A stretch of DNA of 29,812 bases from Microscillaceae bacterium (GTDB taxonomy: Bacteria; Bacteroidota; Bacteroidia; Cytophagales; Microscillaceae), in NCBI GenBank assembly GCA_003483885.1, contig DMXI01000070.1, positions 1 to 29,812 on the forward strand, read 5' to 3'. The notes under the pieces are model-generated. The model was not told the DNA's origin. It did not search any database and worked only from the letters and a program-made list of their open reading frames with translations. Within the stretch, counting starts at the first letter, position 1, and each line of letters begins with the position of its first letter. Made by a program: the position numbers and the translations under genes. Positions 1 to 6,682 of the stretch are shown here, in pieces.

Positions 1-181
1 CGAGATGACTTCTATGTTTAAACTTTGTCTTCGAGAATAAAAATGATGAGTGATCAGTGATAATGAAGCACGTTTTAGAGTGAATAGCCCAAGCTATTGA
101 CGAAAAAAATGCTAAAATTAGCGTTGATCAATCGCTTTTTTAGTCCAGATTATAATTTTTAAACATACTCTTAAATTCAAT
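1..181. other. Window edge, intergenic stretch with short palindromes
   Basis: No credible coding sequence is seen. Two small hairpins are visible: AATAGC/GCTATT at 83-98 with a 4-nt loop, and the palindrome GCTAAAATTAGC at 111-122. Just after them comes GCG-(9 nt)-CGC followed by TTTTTT at about 121-141, which could be a weak plus-strand terminator for a gene left of the window. No clear minus-strand terminator for the DnaJ-like gene that ends at 182 was found. Confidence 0.35.
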
Positions 182-1051
182 CTATTTCTTTCTAAGATCA
201 GCCAAAGTTTGGAATAAAGTCTTTTCTTCCTGACTCAGCTTAGTGGGCAACGCTACTTGCAAGGTAATGTACAAATCTCCAAAATCACCTCCCTGCTTGT
301 ATACTGGAAATCCCTTGCCTTTAAGGCGCATTTTGGTGCCATTGGCAGTTTCAGGTTTTAGTTTTACTTTTACTTTGCCTCCCAGCGTATTTACTTCTAC
401 CGTACCTCCCAGCAAGGCAGTATACAAATCTACCGAAACATTGGTATGCAAATCATTTCCATTGCGTTCAAATACGGGGTCGCGTCTAATGCGAAAAGTA
501 AGGTATAAGTCGCCTTTTTCGCCCCCTCGCATACTTTCTCCTCCTTGCCCTTTCAGACGAATTTTTTGCCCATCGGTTACTCCAGCCGGAATCGTAATAC
601 GCAGCTGTTTTTCGCCTAGTACAATGGTATGTTTATGGGTTTGGTATACATCCCGTAAATCCAACGCCAATTCAGAAGTTAAATCTTCGCCTCGAAACGA
701 ACGGTTGCCAAAGCCTCCTCTAAAACCACCCCCAAACAAATTATTAAAAAAGTCTGAGAAGTACTGGCCGTCAAAACCATCACCACCATCATAGGTAAAC
801 GGGCCACTGTCTCCAAACTGGTCTGCCTGTTTCCAGTTACTTCCGTATTGATCATACTTTTGGCGCTTATTAGCATCGCTCAAGACCTCATAGGCTTCAT
901 TTACTTCTTTGAACTTACGCTCAGCTTCTTTATTATCAGGGTTTACATCGGGGTGATATTTACGTGCTTGCTTACGATATGCTTTTTTTATTTCATCTTC
1001 ATTGGCACTCTTACTGATTCCTAATACTTTATAATAGTCTATATAATTCAT
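182..1051 (-). CDS. cbpA: CbpA/DnaJ-type Hsp40 co-chaperone without zinc finger
   Basis: A 289-residue type-II Hsp40. The N-terminal J domain (about residues 3-68) carries the diagnostic HPD at 33-35, which stimulates the ATPase of DnaK. It is followed by a Gly/Phe-rich linker (about 70-118) with repeated GGGF-like runs, then the two beta-sandwich substrate-binding domains (about 125-280). The CxxCxGxG zinc-finger repeats of true DnaJ are absent, so it matches the CbpA/DjlA-like class in layout and length. It is cytoplasmic and hands unfolded clients to Hsp70. It lies downstream of, and in the same direction as, the lipoprotein cluster, but a strong terminator at 1166-1202 separates them, so it is probably its own unit. 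The ATG at 1051 sits directly before the J domain. The DNA-binding role implied by the name CbpA is not shown by the sequence; the co-chaperone role is well supported. Confidence 0.9.
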   Translation of the reverse strand: MNYIDYYKVLGISKSANEDEIKKAYRKQARKYHPDVNPDNKEAERKFKEVNEAYEVLSDANKRQKYDQYGSNWKQADQFGDSGPFTYDGGDGFDGQYFSDFFNNLFGGGFRGGFGNRSFRGEDLTSELALDLRDVYQTHKHTIVLGEKQLRITIPAGVTDGQKIRLKGQGGESMRGGEKGDLYLTFRIRRDPVFERNGNDLHTNVSVDLYTALLGGTVEVNTLGGKVKVKLKPETANGTKMRLKGKGFPVYKQGGDFGDLYITLQVALPTKLSQEEKTLFQTLADLRKK

Positions 1052-1105
1052 GGCAGCATGTTTCTTTTACAATCGTTAGTGTTCTTCGTTTTAACGGTAA
1101 AGCTT

Positions 1106-1138
1106 CAAATTACGTTCTCAATTCATTTTTCTGCCAAA
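1106..1138 (-). promoter_or_regulatory. Weak candidate promoter for the DnaJ-like gene
   Basis: Read on the minus strand, a TTTG (1135-1138) lies 22 nt upstream of TAATTTG (1106-1112). This resembles the Bacteroidota -33/-7 pair, but the -7 box is one base short of TAnnTTTG. It sits 55 nt before the start codon and after the upstream terminator, which is where a promoter would be expected. Confidence 0.3.
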
Positions 1139-1165
1139 ATGACAATAAAAGAGTATTAAAACCAC

Positions 1166-1202
1166 AAAAGCTCGTTTCTCAATGATCAAGAAACGAGCTT
1201 TT
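1166..1202 (-). terminator. Strong intrinsic terminator of the SecA-like/STAS-like operon
   Basis: A perfect 14-bp stem (1166-1179 with 1189-1202) closes a 9-nt loop. On the minus strand the stem ends in a T run. It lies 21 nt after the lipoprotein stop codon and 114 nt before the DnaJ-like start, so it closes the five-gene minus-strand cluster. Confidence 0.8.
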
Positions 1203-1223
1203 TATTAAAATATAAGGCGTAAT

Positions 1224-2135
1224 TTACATTTTACTATCTAATTTAAGGCTTACAGACAACGCTTTCTTTTTAGCTACATCAGTCCATTCACAATTAAGCC
1301 CTTGGCTCAAGTCAGTACCTGCTGAAATCATAAAGCTACCACTATGTTTCCCATTGGTAAACTCTTGTACTTCGCCATCCATGATACCTGCACCAGGCAC
1401 TACTCCCTTCAGCTCAATCTTTTTATCTGCTCCCTGGCTTTCATAATAATACCATCCTTTATAAGCTGTAGTACCGGGTTCGTCTCCTTTGGAGGTTTCT
1501 ATGTACATTTTTATCTTTAGTTTCCCATTAATAGTACCACTTAGATTGTATTTACCCGAAAAAGCATCCTCTGTTTCTGCTTTTTGAGGTTTCAATTCAA
1601 ACAAAGTTCCTTCTGCACAATTGATTTTCTTTTGTCTCCCTCCAATATCATCTTTTTTCCCTGGATCAACCAACTCATCCCCTTCAATCACCCATGACAT
1701 TTTGGAGGGTTTTCCAATACCAAACAAGTTATTACTGGATATCAAGGTCATCATACCATCAATTGTATTCCCTTTTTTGGTGCCTTTGAAGCTAAAATTT
1801 GCATATAACTCCGTATCAGATTTTGGCGTCCGCAAAATGTGCGTCCCTGTTACCTGATCCCCTTTTATCTTAAAATTAGTAGTAACAATCGTCAGGCCTG
1901 GCGCCTCAAAGCACATCGTAACTTCTTCGTTAGATGGAGCATCTTTGGTAGTATTTGTCTCACGAGTTATTGTGGAACTTTCACCTTCGCTCTGGCTTGT
2001 GTTTTTGGTAGTATCAGCGGCTTTAGTAGAGTCATTGTTCTCATTATTTTTGGCTCCACCACAGCTACTCAATACCATTCCCAGCACAAACGCATAACAC
2101 CATAGTTTTTGAATTGATTTTGTTGATAGTTTCAT
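1224..2135 (-). CDS. Predicted lipoprotein of unknown function
   Basis: A 303-residue protein when started at the ATG at 2135. An upstream in-frame ATG at 2201 would overlap the preceding gene and put 22 extra residues before the signal peptide, so it is rejected. The N-terminus is a type-II signal peptide: a Lys-containing n-region, a hydrophobic core, and a lipobox LSSC with Cys at about residue 25. A long Asn/Asp/Ser/Thr/Lys/Glu-rich linker of about 45 residues follows, typical of Bacteroidota surface or periplasmic lipoproteins. The remainder is a mainly beta, soluble domain that reads like two related halves (T/G-rich stretches ending in 'GxMxG' or 'DGEV'). No family was recognised. It starts 22 nt after the stop of the first STAS-like gene and is the last gene before the terminator at 1166-1202, so it is very likely co-transcribed with the SecA-like and STAS-like genes. 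Confidence 0.75.
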   Translation of the reverse strand: MKLSTKSIQKLWCYAFVLGMVLSSCGGAKNNENNDSTKAADTTKNTSQSEGESSTITRETNTTKDAPSNEEVTMCFEAPGLTIVTTNFKIKGDQVTGTHILRTPKSDTELYANFSFKGTKKGNTIDGMMTLISSNNLFGIGKPSKMSWVIEGDELVDPGKKDDIGGRQKKINCAEGTLFELKPQKAETEDAFSGKYNLSGTINGKLKIKMYIETSKGDEPGTTAYKGWYYYESQGADKKIELKGVVPGAGIMDGEVQEFTNGKHSGSFMISAGTDLSQGLNCEWTDVAKKKALSVSLKLDSKM

Positions 2136-2157
2136 AAAAAAGTTTTTAAATATGTAC

Positions 2158-2568
2158 TTATTCTGATAATAGCCATTCCTTCGCTTTAGCCTCATCCTCA
2201 AATATTCTATTTTGCAAACCTCGTTCTTCGGTCACTTCTCTTACCGCCTGATGCATAGATACTTGTTCAAACATAGAAATAGGTAATAGAGTAGCCATTT
2301 TTTTCAAGCCAAAACTTACCGATGGTTGGGTAATATGTTCAGCAATCCACTCGTGCATATCAGGAGTCAATACAAACAACATTTCACGTGAATCAATCAA
2401 AATACAGGAAGGCTGATAGGTTTCAGGAAAATGACTCCACGATTTCAAAATCGCCCAGCACTCGTCATTTGTCATTCGGTCGGTAGTGTTATGCCATACA
2501 TCTACCATTAAACCTTGTTTTTGGTCAAAAAAAGCCGTTACAAACTTACTTTCAAAAATAGTTTCCAT
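2158..2568 (-). CDS. SpoIIAA/STAS-like protein, paralog 1
   Basis: A 136-residue soluble protein and one of three tandem paralogs (with 2601-3008 and 3032-3445). The shared pattern is FExKFV near the N-terminus, a D/S-x-W at about residue 24, a hydrophobic strand ending in D-[STA]-R (IDSREM here), a P[DE][ML]xxWIA helix, an LLPxxxFEQV segment, and a C-terminal IFxxxxxAxxWL. This layout resembles the SpoIIAA-like/STAS-SEC14 fold (Pfam SpoIIAA-like family) common in Bacteroidota, which usually serves as a small regulatory or binding module. No typical phosphorylatable DSS motif of SpoIIAA is present; the 'IDS' position is the nearest candidate. No signal peptide, so cytoplasmic. Its stop lies 22 nt before the lipoprotein start. 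Fold assignment is by pattern only. Confidence 0.7.
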   Translation of the reverse strand: METIFESKFVTAFFDQKQGLMVDVWHNTTDRMTNDECWAILKSWSHFPETYQPSCILIDSREMLFVLTPDMHEWIAEHITQPSVSFGLKKMATLLPISMFEQVSMHQAVREVTEERGLQNRIFEDEAKAKEWLLSE

Positions 2569-2600
2569 AAAGTTGACATCAGTAAGGCATCATTGCTCAT

Positions 2601-3008
2601 TTACGAAAAAAGCCACTTTTTGGCCTCCTCTTCATTTTTGAATATTTTGACACTGAAGTTATTTTTATCTTTCAACTCATCCATTGTTTGTTGAATAGAT
2701 ACCTGCTCAAAAACCGAAGGCGGTAGAAGATTCGCCGCCTTTATTAAGCTATGCTTTTGTGCTGGAGCATTTATTTCGGTTGCAATCCATTGCTGCAAGT
2801 CAGGATCTATCATAAACTCCATATGGCGGGTATCCAGCAAAGCCAGTTGTACTCCATGGGTCAAGACCAAATCCCTCCACTCATACATAATTTCTTTGAA
2901 CTGTTGGGTAGTGAGGTTGGCCAATGTTTTAAGCCAAACATCATTGAGAAGTTTGTGCGTTTCATCAAGATACATTACTACAAACTTATTTTCAAATACT
3001 TTTTTCAT
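2601..3008 (-). CDS. SpoIIAA/STAS-like protein, paralog 2
   Basis: A 135-residue cytoplasmic protein, middle member of the three-gene paralog array. It shows FENKFVVMY at the start, NDVW, LLDTRHM at the D-x-R position, PDLQQWIA, LLPPSVFEQV, and IFKNEEEAKKWL at the C-terminus, matching its neighbours position by position with roughly a third of residues identical by eye. Spacing is tight: 32 nt to paralog 1 downstream and 23 nt after paralog 3 upstream, so co-transcription is likely. Divergence among the copies is large enough that they probably have different partners rather than being recent duplicates. Function unknown; the STAS/SEC14-like fold is an inference from the pattern. Confidence 0.7.
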   Translation of the reverse strand: MKKVFENKFVVMYLDETHKLLNDVWLKTLANLTTQQFKEIMYEWRDLVLTHGVQLALLDTRHMEFMIDPDLQQWIATEINAPAQKHSLIKAANLLPPSVFEQVSIQQTMDELKDKNNFSVKIFKNEEEAKKWLFS

Positions 3009-3031
3009 GTCTTACAATAATAGTAATAATA

Positions 3032-3445
3032 TCATTGGGAAAACAACCAGGCTTGGGCAATGCGTAAATCATCAAATACTTGTTTTCTGAGTAATGTAAA
3101 TTCGTTAACCTCTTCCAAAACCTGTTTCAGAATCACCTTCTCGAAAAGTGCAGAAGGTAATACTATTGCTATTCTTTCCATTCCAGCTTCTATCACTGGT
3201 GTAATGATTTTTTGTGCTATCCAAGTTTGCATTTCAGGGTAAATCATTACGCGGAGTTTGCGAGCATCTACCAGGGCTTTTTTTGCCTGGTGTTGAAAAA
3301 CCAACGCTTTCCATTGTAACAAATACTCTTGAAATCCTTTAGGACTCAGTATTTTACTGTCACAAGTCCAAGAGTCGGTAATACATCTTTGCTGGGTATT
3401 GAAATAAAAGGTTACATATCGGCTTTCGAATAGTTGATCTGTCAT
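3032..3445 (-). CDS. SpoIIAA/STAS-like protein, paralog 3
   Basis: A 137-residue protein from the ATG at 3445. A longer reading from 3538 adds 31 residues with no counterpart in the two paralogs and runs almost to the preceding gene, so the shorter start is preferred. It shows LFESRYVTFYF, TDSW, LVDARKL at the D-x-R position, PEMQTWIAQ, IVLPSALFEKV and VFDDxxxAxAWLF, matching the family. It is the first of the three paralogs to be transcribed, 115 nt after the SecA-like gene; that gap is the longest in the cluster and could hold a secondary start or processing site, though no clear promoter was seen there. Function unknown. Confidence 0.7.
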   Translation of the reverse strand: MTDQLFESRYVTFYFNTQQRCITDSWTCDSKILSPKGFQEYLLQWKALVFQHQAKKALVDARKLRVMIYPEMQTWIAQKIITPVIEAGMERIAIVLPSALFEKVILKQVLEEVNEFTLLRKQVFDDLRIAQAWLFSQ

Positions 3446-3560
3446 GTGGTAGTATTTTTTGCTGATAATATTTATAAACTTACCGTAAATTGTGCTTATC
3501 AATATCGAAACTTGTTGTACCCAAAAAGAGTTTCGCAAATTTTCACTTGGTCATTCCTCT

Positions 3561-4190
3561 CTACAAACCACTCTTGTCCATCCATTCTTGTTGTGAGTTG
3601 GCCGTAATGTTTTGACCCATCGATTTGTCAACTTTTTGCTGTGCCCGCGTAATAGATTTGGTAATCATGGTATGTTCTAAAAACTCATTTTCTTTGACTC
3701 CTATTCGTTCCATAATAGCAGTGATACGCTCCCCTCCAAAAACCTGCATAAAAGGCTCTTCAATTGCGGTAAACACCTCTATCGAAAGCGTAGGTAACAA
3801 ATCTTGTAAATGGCCCAATAGTATTTGTTCTTGCCTAAATGAAGGGTGGTGCTCAGTAATAATGGCCTGTAACCCTGTTTTATTTGCTAATTCGGAGGCC
3901 AATAAAGTGCTCACACTAAGGTCTAATGCACTTTCTGCATTTATGGTAAATATATTAACCGCCTCTAGCATTGTCGTAGTCTCTGTCAAGTGTTGATGAC
4001 TTAACCCAAGCTTATTCAGCATTTGTTGGACTTCTTGATGGGTGTTTTCAAACTGATTGATAATTAGCAGAAAAGCTCCGCTTTGCGAGACACTATCTAA
4101 GTGATTGTATAACCCACGAAACTTCTCCACCTTGCTTATCCAAACCTTATCGGAGGTTTTGACACTTTTTTTCTTCTTTTTGAAAAACAT
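3561..4190 (-). CDS. Stand-alone degenerate SecA NBD2-like protein (putative pseudo-ATPase)
   Basis: A 209-residue cytoplasmic protein with a Lys-rich start. From residue 38 on it can be laid over nucleotide-binding domain 2 of the preprotein translocase ATPase SecA. Residues 39-69 correspond to the SecA strand-helix 'VLVxCxSIExSExxSxxLxxxGIxHxVLN'. Residues 81-91 (FTINAESALDL) correspond to motif V, ATNMAGRGTDI. Residues 106-131 begin GLxxIxTExHxSxR like SecA's GGLHxIGTERHESRR, and the motif VI region QLRGRSGR becomes ILLGHLQD. Residues 140-188 match FxxxEExxMxxFxxxRxxxIMxRxGxxExExxEHxMxTKSIxxAQxKV almost residue for residue. The catalytic arginines of motifs V and VI are missing, so ATP hydrolysis is not expected. 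There is no NBD1, crosslinking, wing or scaffold domain, and full SecA is about four times larger or more. It heads the operon with three STAS-like genes and a lipoprotein. A regulatory or scaffold role is only inferred. Confidence 0.7.
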   Translation of the reverse strand: MFFKKKKKSVKTSDKVWISKVEKFRGLYNHLDSVSQSGAFLLIINQFENTHQEVQQMLNKLGLSHQHLTETTTMLEAVNIFTINAESALDLSVSTLLASELANKTGLQAIITEHHPSFRQEQILLGHLQDLLPTLSIEVFTAIEEPFMQVFGGERITAIMERIGVKENEFLEHTMITKSITRAQQKVDKSMGQNITANSQQEWMDKSGL

Positions 4191-4269
4191 AAATTAGTTT
4201 GTTTATAATTTCTGACTACTCAATGTATACATTTTTAAAGTCTTATCTTCTATGAGTCTTAGGTTTTCG

Positions 4270-4302
4270 TTGCTCTATACAAACTAAAAATCCCTAACTT
4301 TG
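4270..4302 (+). promoter_or_regulatory. Promoter of the lpxB operon
   Basis: TTG at 4270-4272, then a 22-nt spacer and TAACTTTG at 4295-4302, an exact TAnnTTTG match to the -7 box of the Bacteroidota primary sigma factor. The predicted transcript would begin near 4309, leaving a short leader of about 25 nt before the lpxB ATG at 4334. It sits in the divergent gap between the SecA-like operon and lpxB. Confidence 0.55.
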
Positions 4303-4333
4303 CGCTCGTACCAATTACCACCCATTGTCGATT

Positions 4334-5476
4334 ATGAAATATTATTTAATTGCAGGAGAACGTTCGGGAGATTTGCATGCCTCTAACCTTATGAAAGCTA
4401 TCCAAGAAAAAGATGCTGACGCAGAATTTAGGTTTTGGGGAGGAGATGCTATGCAACAGGTAGGAGGTACAATGGTTAAGCACTATCGTGAAACGGCTTT
4501 TATGGGTTTGTTTACAGTGCTCAAAAATTTGAGAAAAATTCGTGGTTTCATCAAGCTATGTAAGCAAGATATTGCTGCCTATAAACCCGATGTAGTGATA
4601 TTGGTAGACTATGCAGGGTTCAATTTACGCATTGCTAAATTTGCCAAACAAGAAGGCTTTCCCACATTTTTTTACATATCACCTAAAGTGTGGGCCTGGA
4701 ACACCAAACGTGCTTATAAAATCAAAGCAATCATTGATCGTATGTTTGTAATATTTCCTTTCGAGAAGGATTTCTACAAAAAATTTGATTATGAGGTAGA
4801 CTACGTGGGCAATCCTTTATTGGATGCCATTGCCGATTTTACGCCCAATCCTAATTTTAGAGAAAAACATGGATTAGACCAACGCCCTATCATTGCCTTA
4901 TTGCCTGGGAGCCGCAAACAAGAGGTAGAAAAACTGCTCTCAGTGATGGTCAAAAGCACCCAATCCTTTTCGAACCATCAATTGGTAGTGGCTAGCGTCA
5001 ACAACCTGCCTGACCATATGTATGCAGTGGCTAAAGATAATCCCAACATAAAAATTATTTACGAAAACACTTACGATTTGCTTACTCAAGCCGAAGCAGC
5101 CATTGTAACCTCAGGTACTGCTACCTTAGAAACCGGACTTTTCAAAGTACCCCAAGTAGTGGTGTATAAAACCAATGCCTTGACTTACTCAATAGCCAAA
5201 CGAGTGATTAAAACCGAATTTATTTCTTTAGTAAACCTGGTAGCCAGCAAAGAAGTAGTGAAAGAGCTTATTCAAAAAGATTGTAACCCTGAAAAAGTAG
5301 CTACTGAACTGCAAAAACTAGTGGTAGGAGGTAGTCAACGTAATCAGGTATTACAAGACTATCAACACTTACAAGAACTCATGGGAGAAACTGGTGCCTC
5401 GCATCGGGCAGGTACTTTGATGGTACAATACCTCAAAGAACTCAAAACCTCTCAGAACATACTGATTGATCAATAA
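4334..5476 (+). CDS. lpxB: Lipid-A-disaccharide synthase
   Basis: A 380-residue GT-B glycosyltransferase (family GT19). It joins UDP-2,3-diacylglucosamine and 2,3-diacylglucosamine-1-phosphate to give the lipid A disaccharide at the inner face of the cytoplasmic membrane. Recognisable family segments are AGERSGDLHAS at the N-terminus, SPKVWAWNTKR in the middle, GNPLLD, the ALLPGSRKQEV loop of the C-terminal domain, and SGTATLETGL in the donor-binding region. Length is normal for LpxB. An ATG at 4334 gives the standard MKYYLIAGE start; a TTG nine bases upstream is possible but would add only three residues. It heads a plus-strand run with plsC, gatC and the TPR protein, and has a good promoter directly upstream. 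Confidence 0.95.
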   Translation: MKYYLIAGERSGDLHASNLMKAIQEKDADAEFRFWGGDAMQQVGGTMVKHYRETAFMGLFTVLKNLRKIRGFIKLCKQDIAAYKPDVVILVDYAGFNLRIAKFAKQEGFPTFFYISPKVWAWNTKRAYKIKAIIDRMFVIFPFEKDFYKKFDYEVDYVGNPLLDAIADFTPNPNFREKHGLDQRPIIALLPGSRKQEVEKLLSVMVKSTQSFSNHQLVVASVNNLPDHMYAVAKDNPNIKIIYENTYDLLTQAEAAIVTSGTATLETGLFKVPQVVVYKTNALTYSIAKRVIKTEFISLVNLVASKEVVKELIQKDCNPEKVATELQKLVVGGSQRNQVLQDYQHLQELMGETGASHRAGTLMVQYLKELKTSQNILIDQ

Positions 5477-5565
5477 TTGGTTAGAACAATCGAAATACCT
5501 ATTTTTACGAGGTTTAACACTTCCACAAATAAGAATATACGCTTAACAAAAGATTTAAATATAGA

Positions 5566-6357
5566 ATGCAGTGGTTAAGAAAATTGTACGGAATTTGGCT
5601 GTTGCTGTGCTTTGTGCTCCCCTTTTTGTTTCTATTCCCTTTGTTTTTGCTCATTGTAATAGTAAAACCCTGGCGACGTTTGGTAAAGCCCTTGAATCGC
5701 TTTTGGGCCCAATGTTTCTTTGTGGGGGCTTGCATTCCTTATAAGGTTACTTACCGACATAAACTTGCCACTCGCCAATCCTATGTGTACTGTGCCAACC
5801 ATACTTCTATGATCGACATCATCGCCATGGGGCTGGTGGTACGAGGACCTTATTCGTTTATGGGCAAAGCCGAACTAAACCGAGTACCTTTGTTTGGATT
5901 TATGTTTTCTCGTTTACATATTCCTGTCAACCGAGTAAGCAAAACCCATTCTTACCAAGCCATGCAAAAAGCCCTGGAGCGTGTGGATCAAGGCTATAGC
6001 ATTTTGATGTATCCAGAGGGAACCCGATCAAAAAAAGCCCCTACTTTGCAAAGATTTAAAGATGGTGCCTTTAGAATTGCCATCGAGAAACAAATCCCGG
6101 TAGTGCCTGTTACTTTACCATACAACTGGGTCATCTCGGGTAACGATCAATTGCCCCAGTGGCATCGGGGTGAAGCCATTGTACATGCGCCTATTGAGAC
6201 CCAAGGACTCACCATGGATGATTTGCCAACACTGAAACAACAAACTTTTACTGTTATAGAAAATGAACTCAAAAGATACCAAAGCCCCCAACCAATTACC
6301 AACCATAGATCGCCAGACCCTTCACAAAATAGCTCACTTGGCCAGATTAACTTTTGA
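5566..6357 (+). CDS. plsC: 1-acyl-sn-glycerol-3-phosphate acyltransferase (PlsC family)
   Basis: A 263-residue membrane-associated acyltransferase that makes phosphatidic acid from lysophosphatidate. The N-terminus holds one strong hydrophobic segment (about residues 10-33). The catalytic NHTSMID (H79 and D84 of the HX4D motif) is followed by GKAELNRVPLFG (block II), YPEGTRS (150-155, block III) and VPVTLP (block IV). Length fits the family. It starts 89 nt after lpxB, so the two lipid genes probably share a transcript. The C-terminal 30 residues (Ser/Pro/Asn/Gln-rich) are encoded in DNA that also encodes the beginning of gatC in another frame, a 95-nt overlap; they lie outside the catalytic domain. 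The family also includes lyso-ornithine-lipid acyltransferases (OlsA type), so the exact acceptor is not proven. Confidence 0.88.
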   Translation: MQWLRKLYGIWLLLCFVLPFLFLFPLFLLIVIVKPWRRLVKPLNRFWAQCFFVGACIPYKVTYRHKLATRQSYVYCANHTSMIDIIAMGLVVRGPYSFMGKAELNRVPLFGFMFSRLHIPVNRVSKTHSYQAMQKALERVDQGYSILMYPEGTRSKKAPTLQRFKDGAFRIAIEKQIPVVPVTLPYNWVISGNDQLPQWHRGEAIVHAPIETQGLTMDDLPTLKQQTFTVIENELKRYQSPQPITNHRSPDPSQNSSLGQINF

Positions 6358-6592
6358 TGAAGCTGAAGAAGAAGCCATGCTTGGTGACTTAAATCAAATC
6401 CTTGGCTGGGTAGAAAAACTCAAGGAATTGGACACTACTGGAGTAGAGCCATTGCGATTTATGTCTGGTGAGGTGAATAACTTCAGAGCTGACAAAACAG
6501 CCAATACGCTCGAGAAAGATAAAGCCTTAAAACTGGCTCCTCAAGCTGATGACGACCATGTATTGGTGCCCAAAGTTTTAAAAAATAAATAA
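6263..6592 (+). CDS. gatC: Asp-tRNA(Asn)/Glu-tRNA(Gln) amidotransferase subunit C
   Basis: A 109-residue protein. GatC is the small chaperone-like subunit of GatCAB, which amidates misacylated Glu-tRNA(Gln) or Asp-tRNA(Asn). The diagnostic start of the mature fold is IDRQTLHKIAHLARLTFDEAE, followed by LNQILGWVEKLKELDTTGVEPL and the C-terminal AxQADDDHVLVPKVLKNK, typical of Bacteroidota GatC. The only in-frame ATG is at 6263; it puts about 15 extra residues ahead of the family's usual start and creates a 95-nt overlap with plsC. A non-ATG start (ATT or ATA) nearer IDRQ cannot be excluded. gatA and gatB are not adjacent. Confidence 0.93.
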   Translation: MNSKDTKAPNQLPTIDRQTLHKIAHLARLTFDEAEEEAMLGDLNQILGWVEKLKELDTTGVEPLRFMSGEVNNFRADKTANTLEKDKALKLAPQADDDHVLVPKVLKNK

Positions 6593-6609
6593 TTGTGAGA
6601 AAAATGCTC

Positions 6610-6649
6610 TAGTGAACCTCTTTGGGTTTGTATACCCTGAGGAACACTA
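6610..6649. other. Long interrupted stem-loop between gatC and the TPR gene
   Basis: Three stacked helices are visible: TAGTG/CACTA (6610-6614 with 6645-6649), CCTC/GAGG (6617-6620 with 6639-6642) and GGGT/ACCC (6624-6627 with 6634-6637), with small symmetric internal loops and a 6-nt apical loop. On the plus strand it is followed by an A run rather than T's, so it is not a standard terminator. It could be an RNA-processing or mRNA-stability element separating gatC from the TPR gene. Confidence 0.45.
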
Positions 6650-6682
6650 AAAAAAACGAACATTTATCACGAAAATAAACAC

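Noticed and set aside
243..794. 183-codon plus-strand frame opposite the DnaJ-like gene
   Set aside because: It lies fully inside a gene with unambiguous J-domain and substrate-binding motifs on the other strand and has a low-complexity Pro/Ser/Lys composition.
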